Source of the DNA: Clostridiaceae bacterium | GTDB taxonomy: Bacteria; Bacillota; Clostridia; Saccharofermentanales; DTU023 | Direction: 5' to 3' | Length of the DNA stretch: 11,667 nucleotides | Assembly: GCA_012511185.1 (NCBI GenBank) | Contig: JAAZGN010000103.1 | Coordinates: 1 to 11,667, forward strand | Shown: positions 1 through 7,529 of the stretch, piece after piece | Layout of the letters: each line of letters opens with the position of its first letter | Position numbering within the stretch: the stretch's first letter is position 1 | Position numbers and translations under genes: made by a program | The notes under the pieces: generated by a model | Seen by the model: only the letters and a program-made list of their open reading frames with translations | Told to the model about the DNA's origin: nothing | The model's database searches: none

Positions 1-1529
1 CTGACCGGGATGCTGGTCCAGCTGGATACGATATCGGCGATCATGTCAGCTGTTAAAACCGGCCAGTCTTCCCGGTTTGAATCAAGACTGCAGTCATCGA
101 GCTCTTTAAGGCTTTTCGTCAGTTCATCCTCCTGCAGTTTCAGGTCAGCAGCTTTCTCAAATTCCTCATCCTTCACTGCCTTTTCCTTGTCTGCCATAAC
201 CTGATCAAGCTTTTCTCGCAGCTCGCGGACCTCGCCCGAGCCTCCCTCGAGGTTGATTCTCAGGCGGGATGATGCTTCGTCGATCAGGTCAATGGCTTTG
301 TCGGGTAGAAAACGGTCCGTGATGTAACGGGTCGACAGCTGAACGGCTGCCTCAACCGCCTCATCCGAAATCCGCACCCTGTGATGGCACTCATAGTGAG
401 GCCGCAGGCCATAGAGGATTTCGACCGTGTCTTCCTCGCCCGGCTCACTGACCATGACCGGCTGGAATCTGCGTTCCAGGGCGGCATCTTTCTCGATGTG
501 CCTTCGGTATTCGTCCAGAGTGGTTGCCCCAATCACCTGCACTTCGCCCCGGGCCAGCATGGGCTTGAGGATGTTGGAAGCATCCATGGCTCCCTCAGAT
601 GCTCCTGCACCGATGATGGTATGGAGTTCATCAATAAATAGGATGATGTTGCCGGCCTCGATTGACTCGTCGATACCTTTCTTCAGGCGCTCTTCAAATT
701 CGCCCCTGTATTTTGACCCGGCAAGCATGCCCCCGAGATCAAGTGAAACAAGGCGTTTGCCCCGTAGCAGGTCGGGCACTTCGTCTGCCACGATCTTTTG
801 GGCAAGTCCCTCCGTGATGGCGGTCTTGCCGACACCCGGCTCACCGATCAGGACGGGATTATTTTTTGTCCTGCGGCAAAGAATCTGTTCGACGCGGCGG
901 ATTTCTTCCTCGCGCCCGATGATGGGATCGAAGCGGTCCTCTGTTGCCATCCGGGTTAAGTCGCGGCTGAACTTATCCAAGTTGGGTGTGTCCGAGTTTT
1001 TTGACTCCCTTCCCGCACGGGACACCTCCGGGTCCCTGCCCGGCGCTGCCGGAACCTGGCCTTCCTGGCTTGCATCCGACAGCCTGCTGTAGAATTGTCT
1101 TGGCGAAATCCCCACTTCCTCCAGGATTCGGACAGCCACGCTGTCACCCTCCCGCAAAATTCCCATCAGGAGATGCTCGGGTTCGATAACCCCGTTTTGG
1201 GTTCGCCCTTCCGCCTCCTTGGCAGCGAGATTGACAACCAGACGTGTCCTCGGTGTCATCATTCCGATGATCTGATTACCATCGATCCGCTCCGCATCTG
1301 CGGACGGGACATCAACTGGTTGCTTATGGTTCAAGACCGTCAGATGGCGGCTGATTGTCTGCGCATCCAGCCCTGCCTGGGCCAGCATCTCGCTGGCGAT
1401 ACCGGCGCGCTCAGCGACGATACCGGCAAGCAAGTGTTCTGTCCCGATATAACCGGTCTCAAATGAGCGCGCTGTCACCCAGGCCGATCCCAGCGCCTCA
1501 CCTGATCTTCTTGAAAAGCGTATCATCAT
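1..1529 (-). CDS. clpC: ATP-dependent Clp protease ATP-binding subunit ClpC (C-terminal part beyond window)
   Basis: AAA+ unfoldase that feeds tagged and misfolded proteins to the ClpP peptidase in the cytoplasm. The reading frame is open from ATG at 1529 to the window edge: 509 codons of a protein usually a little over 800 residues. Two N-domain repeats are visible, with GTEH (Glu31) and EPEH (Glu118). These glutamates match the two phospho-arginine docking positions known in Bacillus ClpC (E32, E106). A variable linker follows, then the D1 ATPase with Walker A GEPGVGKT (residues 229-236), Walker B ILFIDELH and arginine-finger segment LERRF. Next comes the UVR-like coiled-coil M domain (EEFEKAADLK), and the end SSWTSIPV leads towards D2. 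A second ATG at 1526 is an equally possible start. The gene is last of the visible ctsR operon, 38 bp after mcsB, with its own strong ribosome site. The repeats are diverged from Bacillus but complete. Family assignment is secure. Confidence 0.96.
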   Translation of the reverse strand, partial: MMIRFSRRSGEALGSAWVTARSFETGYIGTEHLLAGIVAERAGIASEMLAQAGLDAQTISRHLTVLNHKQPVDVPSADAERIDGNQIIGMMTPRTRLVVNLAAKEAEGRTQNGVIEPEHLLMGILREGDSVAVRILEEVGISPRQFYSRLSDASQEGQVPAAPGRDPEVSRAGRESKNSDTPNLDKFSRDLTRMATEDRFDPIIGREEEIRRVEQILCRRTKNNPVLIGEPGVGKTAITEGLAQKIVADEVPDLLRGKRLVSLDLGGMLAGSKYRGEFEERLKKGIDESIEAGNIILFIDELHTIIGAGASEGAMDASNILKPMLARGEVQVIGATTLDEYRRHIEKDAALERRFQPVMVSEPGEEDTVEILYGLRPHYECHHRVRISDEAVEAAVQLSTRYITDRFLPDKAIDLIDEASSRLRINLEGGSGEVRELREKLDQVMADKEKAVKDEEFEKAADLKLQEDELTKSLKELDDCSLDSNREDWPVLTADMIADIVSSWTSIPV

Positions 1530-1543
1530 TTTTTTATCCCCCT
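1530..1543 (-). promoter_or_regulatory. clpC ribosome binding site followed by A-tract
   Basis: AGGGGGA at 1543-1537 lies 8 nt before the ATG at 1529. A run of six A residues (1535-1530) joins the first A of the start codon, giving seven A in a row. This site supports 1529/1526 as the clpC start. No promoter or CtsR box is seen in the 38-bp gap after mcsB, so clpC is probably transcribed from the ctsR promoter. Confidence 0.75.
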
Positions 1544-1567
1544 GAACTGTATTTTGCAGTCTAAGGC

Positions 1568-2596
1568 TTAATGCCCTTTGAGTGTTTGTCGAATATAGGC
1601 GGCCCGCGCCTGGTCGCGCTCCCTTTCATCCATGGGTCTGCCCGCTCCCTGCTGAATCGCACCTTCTCCTGTTTCTGTCAGCAAAGACTGGATCACCCCG
1701 TAATCCGGCATCCCCTCCAGGCCCAGTTCTCTTCCAAGCCGGACAAGTGACAGGAGGCGCATGGCTTCCTGTGAACTCATCAGGCGCGCTTTTGTCAAAA
1801 GTCCCATGGCCCGGCCGATTTCATCCTCCAGTGCGGCGGGATCGCGGGCGTGGAGCGCGCGTCGCGCTTTTCGCTCTTCCTGCGCCAGGTCGATGACAAG
1901 CCGGTCCAGATCGGCCAGGATTTGGTCTGCTGTGACGCCCAGGGTTACCTGGTTCGACAGCTGAATCATGTCAGCCTTGGCTTCGGTTCCCTCGCCCTCT
2001 GCGCCCCTCAGGACAAAGCCTGCCTTTGCCAGTTTTTCTGCCAGGGCACGGACGATATTGGACCGGATCAGTCCCGGGACGTGGAGCATGACAGATGCCC
2101 TCATGCCGGTCCCTGTGTTGGTCGGGCAGGCGGTCAGGTAACCGAGCCGGTCATTTCTCGCAAAAGGCAGCAAGGCTTCCAGCGATAAGGCGCATTCCGT
2201 GACAAGCCTGGCGGTTTCATCCAAACGAAGTCCTGCGCTGACCGCGTACAGCCGCAGATGATCCTCCTCGTTTACAAGGATGCCCGAGGCCTCTCCAGGA
2301 AAAAGAAGCAACGCTTTCCCCTTGGCGTTACCCAGCATGCTCCTGCTGATAATCCGTCGCTCGGCCAGAGCCAGGGATTCGACGGTTCCCAGATCAGCCA
2401 GTTCGGCTACGAGTGGTTTTTCACCCGACTTCTGACAAAGGGCGCGGAAGGCCGCGATAACCTTGTCTTTTACATAATCCTGCTCATCCGGCTTCAGCCG
2501 CCAGGGAAAGGGCGTATGTGCCAGGTTTCTTGCCAGCCGGACACGCGTCGAGATGACGACATCACTGACAGGGCCTTCTTCCAGATACCAGGCCAT
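1568..2596 (-). CDS. mcsB: Protein-arginine kinase McsB
   Basis: 342-residue member of the phosphagen-kinase fold that phosphorylates arginine side chains in proteins. It releases CtsR from DNA and marks substrates for ClpCP. Visible signatures: nucleotide-binding STRVRLARN (16-24), the catalytic NEEDH loop (109-113) followed by Arg115, CPTN (157-160) with the family's conserved cysteine, GTGMRASV (162-169), and SNQVTLG (214-220). RDQARA (327-332) matches the C-terminal RDxxRA phospho-arginine sensor. All catalytic motifs are present, so an active kinase is expected. Length is close to the usual 350-365 residues. ATG at 2596 overlaps the mcsA stop by one base (TGATG), with AAGGAG just upstream, implying coupled translation. 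It ends with TAA. Confidence 0.97.
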   Translation of the reverse strand: MAWYLEEGPVSDVVISTRVRLARNLAHTPFPWRLKPDEQDYVKDKVIAAFRALCQKSGEKPLVAELADLGTVESLALAERRIISRSMLGNAKGKALLLFPGEASGILVNEEDHLRLYAVSAGLRLDETARLVTECALSLEALLPFARNDRLGYLTACPTNTGTGMRASVMLHVPGLIRSNIVRALAEKLAKAGFVLRGAEGEGTEAKADMIQLSNQVTLGVTADQILADLDRLVIDLAQEERKARRALHARDPAALEDEIGRAMGLLTKARLMSSQEAMRLLSLVRLGRELGLEGMPDYGVIQSLLTETGEGAIQQGAGRPMDERERDQARAAYIRQTLKGH

Positions 2597-3102
2597 CAGT
2601 CGTCTCCTTCTTTGCTTCGCTCATGTTTTCGAATTTCATCGCGGATTCCCGCTGCTTCCTCGTATGCTTCTTCCCTGATGGCCGCGTCCAGTCTTTGGCG
2701 CAATTCCGAAAGCTCATCGGACTCACGGCTTTTTCCCAAGGCCTCGATATGGCGTGTATGCCCCTGCACGCGGCGAAATACAGGCTCGAGTACAGCGGCA
2801 AAGGTGTCGTAGCACTGCTCACAGCCCAGCAGACCTGTTTCTTTCAGTTGGCGTTCTGTTTCCCCGCAGGAGGGGCAGACCAGCCCGGCTGGTTCCTTGC
2901 GGGGTGGCCCGGTATAAGCGGGATAACCAAACAAGGACGGTCCGGGAAGGATTGAACCGAACAGGCTCCCCCACCAGGGATCCGCCGTGTGACCAGCAAT
3001 TGCGGCGCAACGGTCACACAAGAATTCATCGATCTTTTGCCCCATGACATTCCGTGTCACCTGGACCGTCGCCTGGCGCTGACCGCAGCTTTGGCACAAC
3101 AT
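2596..3102 (-). CDS. mcsA: McsA, zinc-binding activator of the McsB kinase
   Basis: 168-residue partner and activator of McsB. Four CXXC pairs are visible, at Cys3/Cys6, Cys29/Cys32, Cys76/Cys79 and Cys94/Cys97, the zinc-binding arrangement of the family. A C-terminal UVR-type helical hairpin occupies about residues 128-163 (DELSELRQRLDAAIREEAYE and onward), similar to the motif in ClpC and UvrB. The stretch between cysteine pairs two and three (about 40-70) is rich in Gly, Pro and aromatic residues and looks like a flexible linker. ATG at 3102 sits 2 bp after the ctsR stop, with the purine-rich end of ctsR (GGGGGGAGGGA) as ribosome site. It ends in TGA overlapping the mcsB start. Confidence 0.95.
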   Translation of the reverse strand: MLCQSCGQRQATVQVTRNVMGQKIDEFLCDRCAAIAGHTADPWWGSLFGSILPGPSLFGYPAYTGPPRKEPAGLVCPSCGETERQLKETGLLGCEQCYDTFAAVLEPVFRRVQGHTRHIEALGKSRESDELSELRQRLDAAIREEAYEEAAGIRDEIRKHERSKEGDD

Positions 3103-3104
3103 AA

Positions 3105-3575
3105 TTATCCCTCCCCCCCGGCCGCCAGTCTGGTGAGCATCTGCCGAAAAAGGTCGGACCGCACGCAGTCGCGCGTCGGTACCGCGATTTGCCGCAAGCT
3201 GGTGTCCGACAAGGAGGTCTTCATCAAAAGAAGAATTTCCCGCGACAAGAGGCCAAGCGCCATCAGCTGGTTGATCATGACATTGGCCTGGTGCTGGCTC
3301 AAGCGATCAGGGACGGACCGGGCCAGATGCATCAGGTATTCACCTTCCTCGGTGTAAGGTACCCGCGTAATCCGCACGTAGCCGGATCCCCCCCGGCGGC
3401 TTTCCACCATGTAGCCGTTCTGGTTGCTGAAACGCGTCGTAATCACATAGGTAATCTGGGAAGGAGCCACCTGCAACTCGTAAGCAAAGGCATTGCGTGA
3501 CAGTTCACAGTAACCGTCCTGCTGCTCAATCAGTTCGAGAATCGTTCTTTCAATCATGTCCGTTAAACTGCTCAT
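3105..3575 (-). CDS. ctsR: Transcriptional repressor CtsR
   Basis: 156-residue dimeric winged-helix repressor of class III heat-shock genes. Residues 1-70 match the DNA-binding domain: MSSLTDMIER, then VAPSQITYVITTRFS as the recognition region, and a wing ESRRGGSGYVRI (59-69). Family knowledge places the thermosensing glycine loop and the McsB-targeted arginine in this wing. The arginine is kept (Arg60/Arg61), but the usual GGGG reads GGSG. The C-terminal dimer domain ends in a phase typical of the family (RDCVRSDLFRQMLTRL). The frame is open upstream to 3779, but the promoter -10 and operator lie at 3627-3602, so longer starts are not transcribed from it. ATG 3575 aligns with the known N-terminus. 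ATG 3587 (160 aa) is the alternative. The ribosome site is weak (GGCGG, 5 nt spacing). First gene of the operon, followed by mcsA 2 bp later. Confidence 0.93.
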   Translation of the reverse strand: MSSLTDMIERTILELIEQQDGYCELSRNAFAYELQVAPSQITYVITTRFSNQNGYMVESRRGGSGYVRITRVPYTEEGEYLMHLARSVPDRLSQHQANVMINQLMALGLLSREILLLMKTSLSDTSLRQIAVPTRDCVRSDLFRQMLTRLAAGGEG

Positions 3576-3596
3576 CCCTGCCGCCATTTCCACAAC

Positions 3597-3618
3597 TTGA
3601 CTTTTACTATCTTTGACT
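3597..3618 (-). promoter_or_regulatory. CtsR operator (direct heptad repeats)
   Basis: Reading on the minus strand, AGTCAAA (3618-3612), spacer GAT, AGTAAAA (3608-3602). This matches the known CtsR box RGTCAAA-NAN-RGTCAAA with one mismatch in the second half. A further AAGTCAA (3603-3597) overlaps the second heptad's end. The box begins 3 bp after the -10 hexamer and covers the expected transcription start near 3615, which fits autorepression of the operon by steric block. Confidence 0.85.
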
Positions 3619-3621
3619 TTC

Positions 3622-3650
3622 ATTATAAAACGATCGGGCAAGACCGTCAA
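3622..3650 (-). promoter_or_regulatory. sigma-A promoter of the ctsR-mcsA-mcsB-clpC operon
   Basis: -35 TTGACG at 3650-3645, 17-bp spacer, consensus -10 TATAAT at 3627-3622. The expected start is near 3615, giving a leader of about 40 nt before the ctsR ATG at 3575. The -35 begins one base after the T-rich tail of the rpoC terminator. No sigma-B type promoter or CIRCE element is seen nearby. Confidence 0.88.
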
Positions 3651-3651
3651 T

Positions 3652-3681
3652 GGAAAAAGGGAAACCCCGCTTTCGCGGGGT
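3652..3681 (-). terminator. Intrinsic terminator of rpoBC
   Basis: Seven-bp stem ACCCCGC / GCGGGGT (3681-3675 and 3670-3664) closed by a GAAA tetraloop, followed by a T-rich tail that is interrupted by CCC (TTCCCTTTTT). It lies 31 bp after the rpoC stop and directly before the ctsR promoter, so it separates RNA polymerase synthesis from the heat-shock operon. The interrupted U-tract may make it leaky. Confidence 0.82.
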
Positions 3682-3711
3682 AGTCCAAATGAGCGCAAAT
3701 AGGGAAGACCG

Positions 3712-6700
3712 TCAGCTGTCCGCAATCTGATCATCCAGTTCCTCTGTAAAATTAAAGAGATCGAGGAGTGGATTATCATCCTCCATGGCAGGCTCCTCTT
3801 GCGGCGGCGTCAGATCAAAGTTGCATTTGTTGACAAACACTTCCGGATCCAGCCCCTGTTCACACATAAAGGTCTCGTAACCCTCCTGTGTCTCTTGGGT
3901 AAAGCCCAGCTTCCTTGCCTCCTGCTCATAATCTGTGCGCGCGATCCTGTCATCCGCCGTCGCGTTGAGCAGCGGCATATTGGCGGGAACAACCGGGATG
4001 GCACTGATGTTACGGTAACGCGCCAAGCCTGTACCCGCCGGGATCAACTTGCCAATAATGACATTTTCCTTCAGCCCTTCGAGTGGATCAATCTTGCCCT
4101 TGACGGCGGCATCGGTCAGAACCCGCGTCGTCTCCTGGAAGGACGCAGCGGACAGGAAGGACTCGGTCGCCAGCGAAGCCTTGGTGATGCCAAGCAGAAC
4201 CTGCTTGCCTTCAGCAGGCTGGAGATCGTTTTCCACGGCCTCCGCGTTTGCCCTATGGTACTCAGCCATGTCAACGATGCTACCCGTGAGCAATTGTGTG
4301 TCGCCCGGGTCTTCGATTTTGAATTTCCTCAACATCTGGCGGACGATGATCTCGATATGCTTGTCGTTAATCTCAACACCGTTGTTCTTATAGACTTTCA
4401 AGACCTCGGCGATGATATATTTTTGGACGCCGCGGGCGCCTTTGATCTTCATGATGTCGTGCGGATTGACCGAGCCGTCCGTAATGAGGTCGCCTTCCTC
4501 GACCACATCGCCAGTATCGACGATGAGGGGGGTCGAAATCGGAATGCTGTACTGTTTCGACTTGCCATCCTCCGCCGTCACGATGACTTCACGGCGGCGC
4601 TTTTCTGTCTCGTTCACCGTAACCGTCCCACTCAATTCAGTGATGACCGCCTGGCCCTTGGGCTTTCTGGCTTCGAACAACTCCTCAACACGGGGGAGTC
4701 CCTGTGTGATATCGTCACCCGACGCGATACCGCCTGTATGGAAGGTACGCATAGTCAACTGGGTTCCCGGCTCGCCGATCGACTGGGCTGCCATAATACC
4801 GACGGCTTCGCCGATGACGGTTGGACCGCCAGTCGCCAGGTTGCGGCCATAGCACTTGGCGCACACCCCCTTGTCGCACTGACAGGTCAGGTTGCTGCGG
4901 ATGGGGATCCGCATCATGCCAAGCTCTTCGATCTTGACAGCGGTTGAGTTGCTGATGATCTCGTTTTTGTTGACCAGGACTTCACCCGTTTCGGGGTGCA
5001 GGATAGGGAGCGCGGCATAGCGCCCTTCGATCCGGTTGGCCAGGGCCTCAACGACACGCTTGGTCTTGCCGCCCACCACGACCGGCGACACTTCGATGTA
5101 GTCATCCGTGCCGCAATCCTCGCTTCGGATGATCACATCCTGGGAGATGTCGACCAGGCGCCGGGTCAGATAGCCGGAGTCGGCCGTCTTCAAGGCCGTA
5201 TCGGACAGCGACTTGCGCGCGCCGTGAGACGAGATGAAGAATTCAAGGACGTTCATGCCTTCGCGCAGGTTGGACTTGATGGGTATCTCGATGGTCCGGC
5301 CCGATGTATCCGTCATGTTACCCCGCATGCCTGCCAGCTGTTTAATCTGATCGATATTGCCGCGGGCGCCCGACAGGGACATCATATGAATGGGATTGTA
5401 AACGCCAAGACGCTCTTTGAGTGCTTCCGTGATCTCATCGGTGGTCGAGCGCCAGATGCCGACAACTGTCCGGTAACGACCTTCTTCGCTGAGAAGCCCG
5501 AGCTGGTATTGATGATTGACATTTTCAACCCGCTCTTCCGCGGCGCGGATCAGGTTCTCCTTGACTTCGGGGACAATCATGTCGAAAATCCCGATGGAAA
5601 TACCCCCGACCGTTGCGTAATGATAGCCGAGTGTTTTGATTTCATCCAGGACTCTTGCTGTCTCGGTAATACCACAGATGTGAATAGAGCGTTCAATGAT
5701 CTTTGCCAGCTCTCTTTTGCCGATCACAAAATCGCACTCCAAGGCCACCTGGCTGGCGTTGTCATCACCGCGCTCGACGAAGCCGAGTGTCTGAGGAATG
5801 ATCCCGTTGAAGATGAACCGGCCCAAAGTTGATTCGACCAGCCCTTTATAGGTATTCCCGTCACGCTCCACCTGGCGGCGAACGACGATGCGCTGGCCGA
5901 TGGTGATCTGCTTATGGTCATAGGCCATCATGGCTTCATCGAGGCCGGAGAAGACGCGGAGCGGCTGATCCTTGGGACTGTCCGGATTCGGCTTCTCGTT
6001 GGTCAGGTAGTAACAACCCAGTACAATATCCTGGGTTGGCACGGTCACTGGTTTGCCGTCCTGCGGCTTCAACAGGTTGTTGGAAGACAGCATGAGGAAA
6101 CGCGCCTCTGCCTGCGCTTCAGCTGAAAGCGGCACGTGGACAGGCATCTGGTCGCCGTCGAAGTCGGCGTTAAAAGCCGTACAGACAAGCGGATGAAGCT
6201 GGATGGCCCTGCCCTCGACCAGCACAGGCTCAAAGGCTTGGATGCCCAGCCTGTGAAGCGTGGGTGCCCGGTTCAAGAGGACGGGGTGGTCCCGGATGAC
6301 TTCGTCCAGCATGTCCCAGACGAGATCGCCGCCGCGTTCAACCTGGCGGCGCGCAGACTTGATGTTCTGGGCGTAGCCGTGACGCATGATCTCGCGCATG
6401 ACAAAAGGCTTGAAAAGTTCAAGGGCCATCTCCTTGGGCAGACCGCACTGATGCAGTTTCAGTTCGGGGCCGACCACGATCACCGAACGACCGGAATAGT
6501 CGACCCGTTTTCCCAGGAGGTTCTGGCGAAACCTGCCCTGTTTGCCTTTGAGCAGGTCGGACAGGGATTTCAGGGGACGGTTACCGGCGCCTGTGACAGG
6601 CCGGCCGCGGCGGCCGTTGTCGATCAGGGCGTCAACCGCTTCCTGAAGCATGCGCTTTTCGTTGCGGATAATAATATTGGGCGCGCCCAGCTGGAGGAGC

Positions 6701-7512
6701 TTATTCAAGCGGTTGTTGCGGTTGATCACGCGCCGGTAAAGGTCGTTCAGGTCGGAGGTGGCAAAGCGGCCTCCGTCGAGCTCAACCATGGGGCGGAGCT
6801 CGGGCGGCAGGACAGGCAGAACATCCAGCACCATCCATTCAGGGCGGTAGCCTGAATTCTTAAAAGCCTCGACCACCTCGAGCCGTTTGATCAGCCTCAG
6901 TTTTTTCTGGCCGCGGGCGTGGGCAAGCTCCTGCCTCAGGTCATCCGCCAGGCCCTCTACATCGATACCGGCAAGCAGGTCACGGATGGCTTCGGCGCCC
7001 ATCTTGGCGACAAATGAATTGCGCCCGTGCTCCAGCACGGCCTCGCGGTAATCGCGCTCATTGATGATCTGCATCTTGGCAAAGGACGTCACCCCGGGGT
7101 CGATCACAATGTAGGCAGCAAAATAGATGACCTTTTCCAGATTGCGCGGCGACATATCAAGCATAAGTCCCATGCGGCTGGGGATACCCCGGTAGTACCA
7201 GATATGCGTTACAGGGGCGGCCAGCCTGATATGGCCCATCCGCTCACGCCTCACCTTTGACAGGGTCACTTCCACGCCGCACTTGTCACAGATAATATTG
7301 CGGTAGCGCTTGGTCTTGTATTTTCCGCAATAGCATTCCCAGTCCTTGGAGGGCCCGAAAATTTTCTCACAGAACAAGCCATCCGTTTCCGGCTTCAGTG
7401 TCCGGTAGTTGATGGTCTCCGGTTTTTTCACCTCGCCTTTCGACCAGGTGAGGATTTTTTCCGGGGACGCGAGGCCGATCCCGATTGATTCAAAGTTGCC
7501 TAATTCTGACAT
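3712..7512 (-). CDS. rpoC: DNA-directed RNA polymerase subunit beta'
   Basis: 1266-residue beta' subunit of RNA polymerase. In order: N-terminal zinc site Cys60, Cys62, Cys75, Cys78; active-site loop NADFDGDQM (448-456) with Asp450, Asp452 and Asp454 binding the catalytic magnesium; bridge helix around 761-787; second zinc site Cys800, Cys877, Cys884, Cys887; trigger loop GEPGTQLTMRTFHTGG (913-928). Length is near that of other Bacillota (about 1200) and lacks the large E. coli-type insertion. Start: the frame is open to an ATG at 7530, but ATG 7512 matches the family N-terminus (MSELGNFESI) and has GGAGGGGGG upstream. It lies 17 bp after the rpoB stop. Unusual residues are Pro457 directly after the catalytic loop, where Ala is near-universal in bacteria, and Ser768 in the bridge helix where Gly is usual. 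It ends in TGA, followed by a terminator. Confidence 0.98.
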   Translation of the reverse strand: MSELGNFESIGIGLASPEKILTWSKGEVKKPETINYRTLKPETDGLFCEKIFGPSKDWECYCGKYKTKRYRNIICDKCGVEVTLSKVRRERMGHIRLAAPVTHIWYYRGIPSRMGLMLDMSPRNLEKVIYFAAYIVIDPGVTSFAKMQIINERDYREAVLEHGRNSFVAKMGAEAIRDLLAGIDVEGLADDLRQELAHARGQKKLRLIKRLEVVEAFKNSGYRPEWMVLDVLPVLPPELRPMVELDGGRFATSDLNDLYRRVINRNNRLNKLLQLGAPNIIIRNEKRMLQEAVDALIDNGRRGRPVTGAGNRPLKSLSDLLKGKQGRFRQNLLGKRVDYSGRSVIVVGPELKLHQCGLPKEMALELFKPFVMREIMRHGYAQNIKSARRQVERGGDLVWDMLDEVIRDHPVLLNRAPTLHRLGIQAFEPVLVEGRAIQLHPLVCTAFNADFDGDQMPVHVPLSAEAQAEARFLMLSSNNLLKPQDGKPVTVPTQDIVLGCYYLTNEKPNPDSPKDQPLRVFSGLDEAMMAYDHKQITIGQRIVVRRQVERDGNTYKGLVESTLGRFIFNGIIPQTLGFVERGDDNASQVALECDFVIGKRELAKIIERSIHICGITETARVLDEIKTLGYHYATVGGISIGIFDMIVPEVKENLIRAAEERVENVNHQYQLGLLSEEGRYRTVVGIWRSTTDEITEALKERLGVYNPIHMMSLSGARGNIDQIKQLAGMRGNMTDTSGRTIEIPIKSNLREGMNVLEFFISSHGARKSLSDTALKTADSGYLTRRLVDISQDVIIRSEDCGTDDYIEVSPVVVGGKTKRVVEALANRIEGRYAALPILHPETGEVLVNKNEIISNSTAVKIEELGMMRIPIRSNLTCQCDKGVCAKCYGRNLATGGPTVIGEAVGIMAAQSIGEPGTQLTMRTFHTGGIASGDDITQGLPRVEELFEARKPKGQAVITELSGTVTVNETEKRRREVIVTAEDGKSKQYSIPISTPLIVDTGDVVEEGDLITDGSVNPHDIMKIKGARGVQKYIIAEVLKVYKNNGVEINDKHIEIIVRQMLRKFKIEDPGDTQLLTGSIVDMAEYHRANAEAVENDLQPAEGKQVLLGITKASLATESFLSAASFQETTRVLTDAAVKGKIDPLEGLKENVIIGKLIPAGTGLARYRNISAIPVVPANMPLLNATADDRIARTDYEQEARKLGFTQETQEGYETFMCEQGLDPEVFVNKCNFDLTPPQEEPAMEDDNPLLDLFNFTEELDDQIADS

Positions 7513-7529
7513 GACTCGACCCCCCTCCA

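Noticed and set aside
3576..3779. Longer CtsR starting at 3779 or 3623
   Set aside because: These starts overlap the rpoC end, terminator, promoter and operator, and the added residues have no family match.
3799..4947. Long plus-strand open frame of 382 codons opposite rpoC
   Set aside because: It is antisense to strongly conserved RpoC sequence. Similar long plus-strand frames at 427-1092, 4996-5832 and 6136-6855 are also shadows caused by codon bias.
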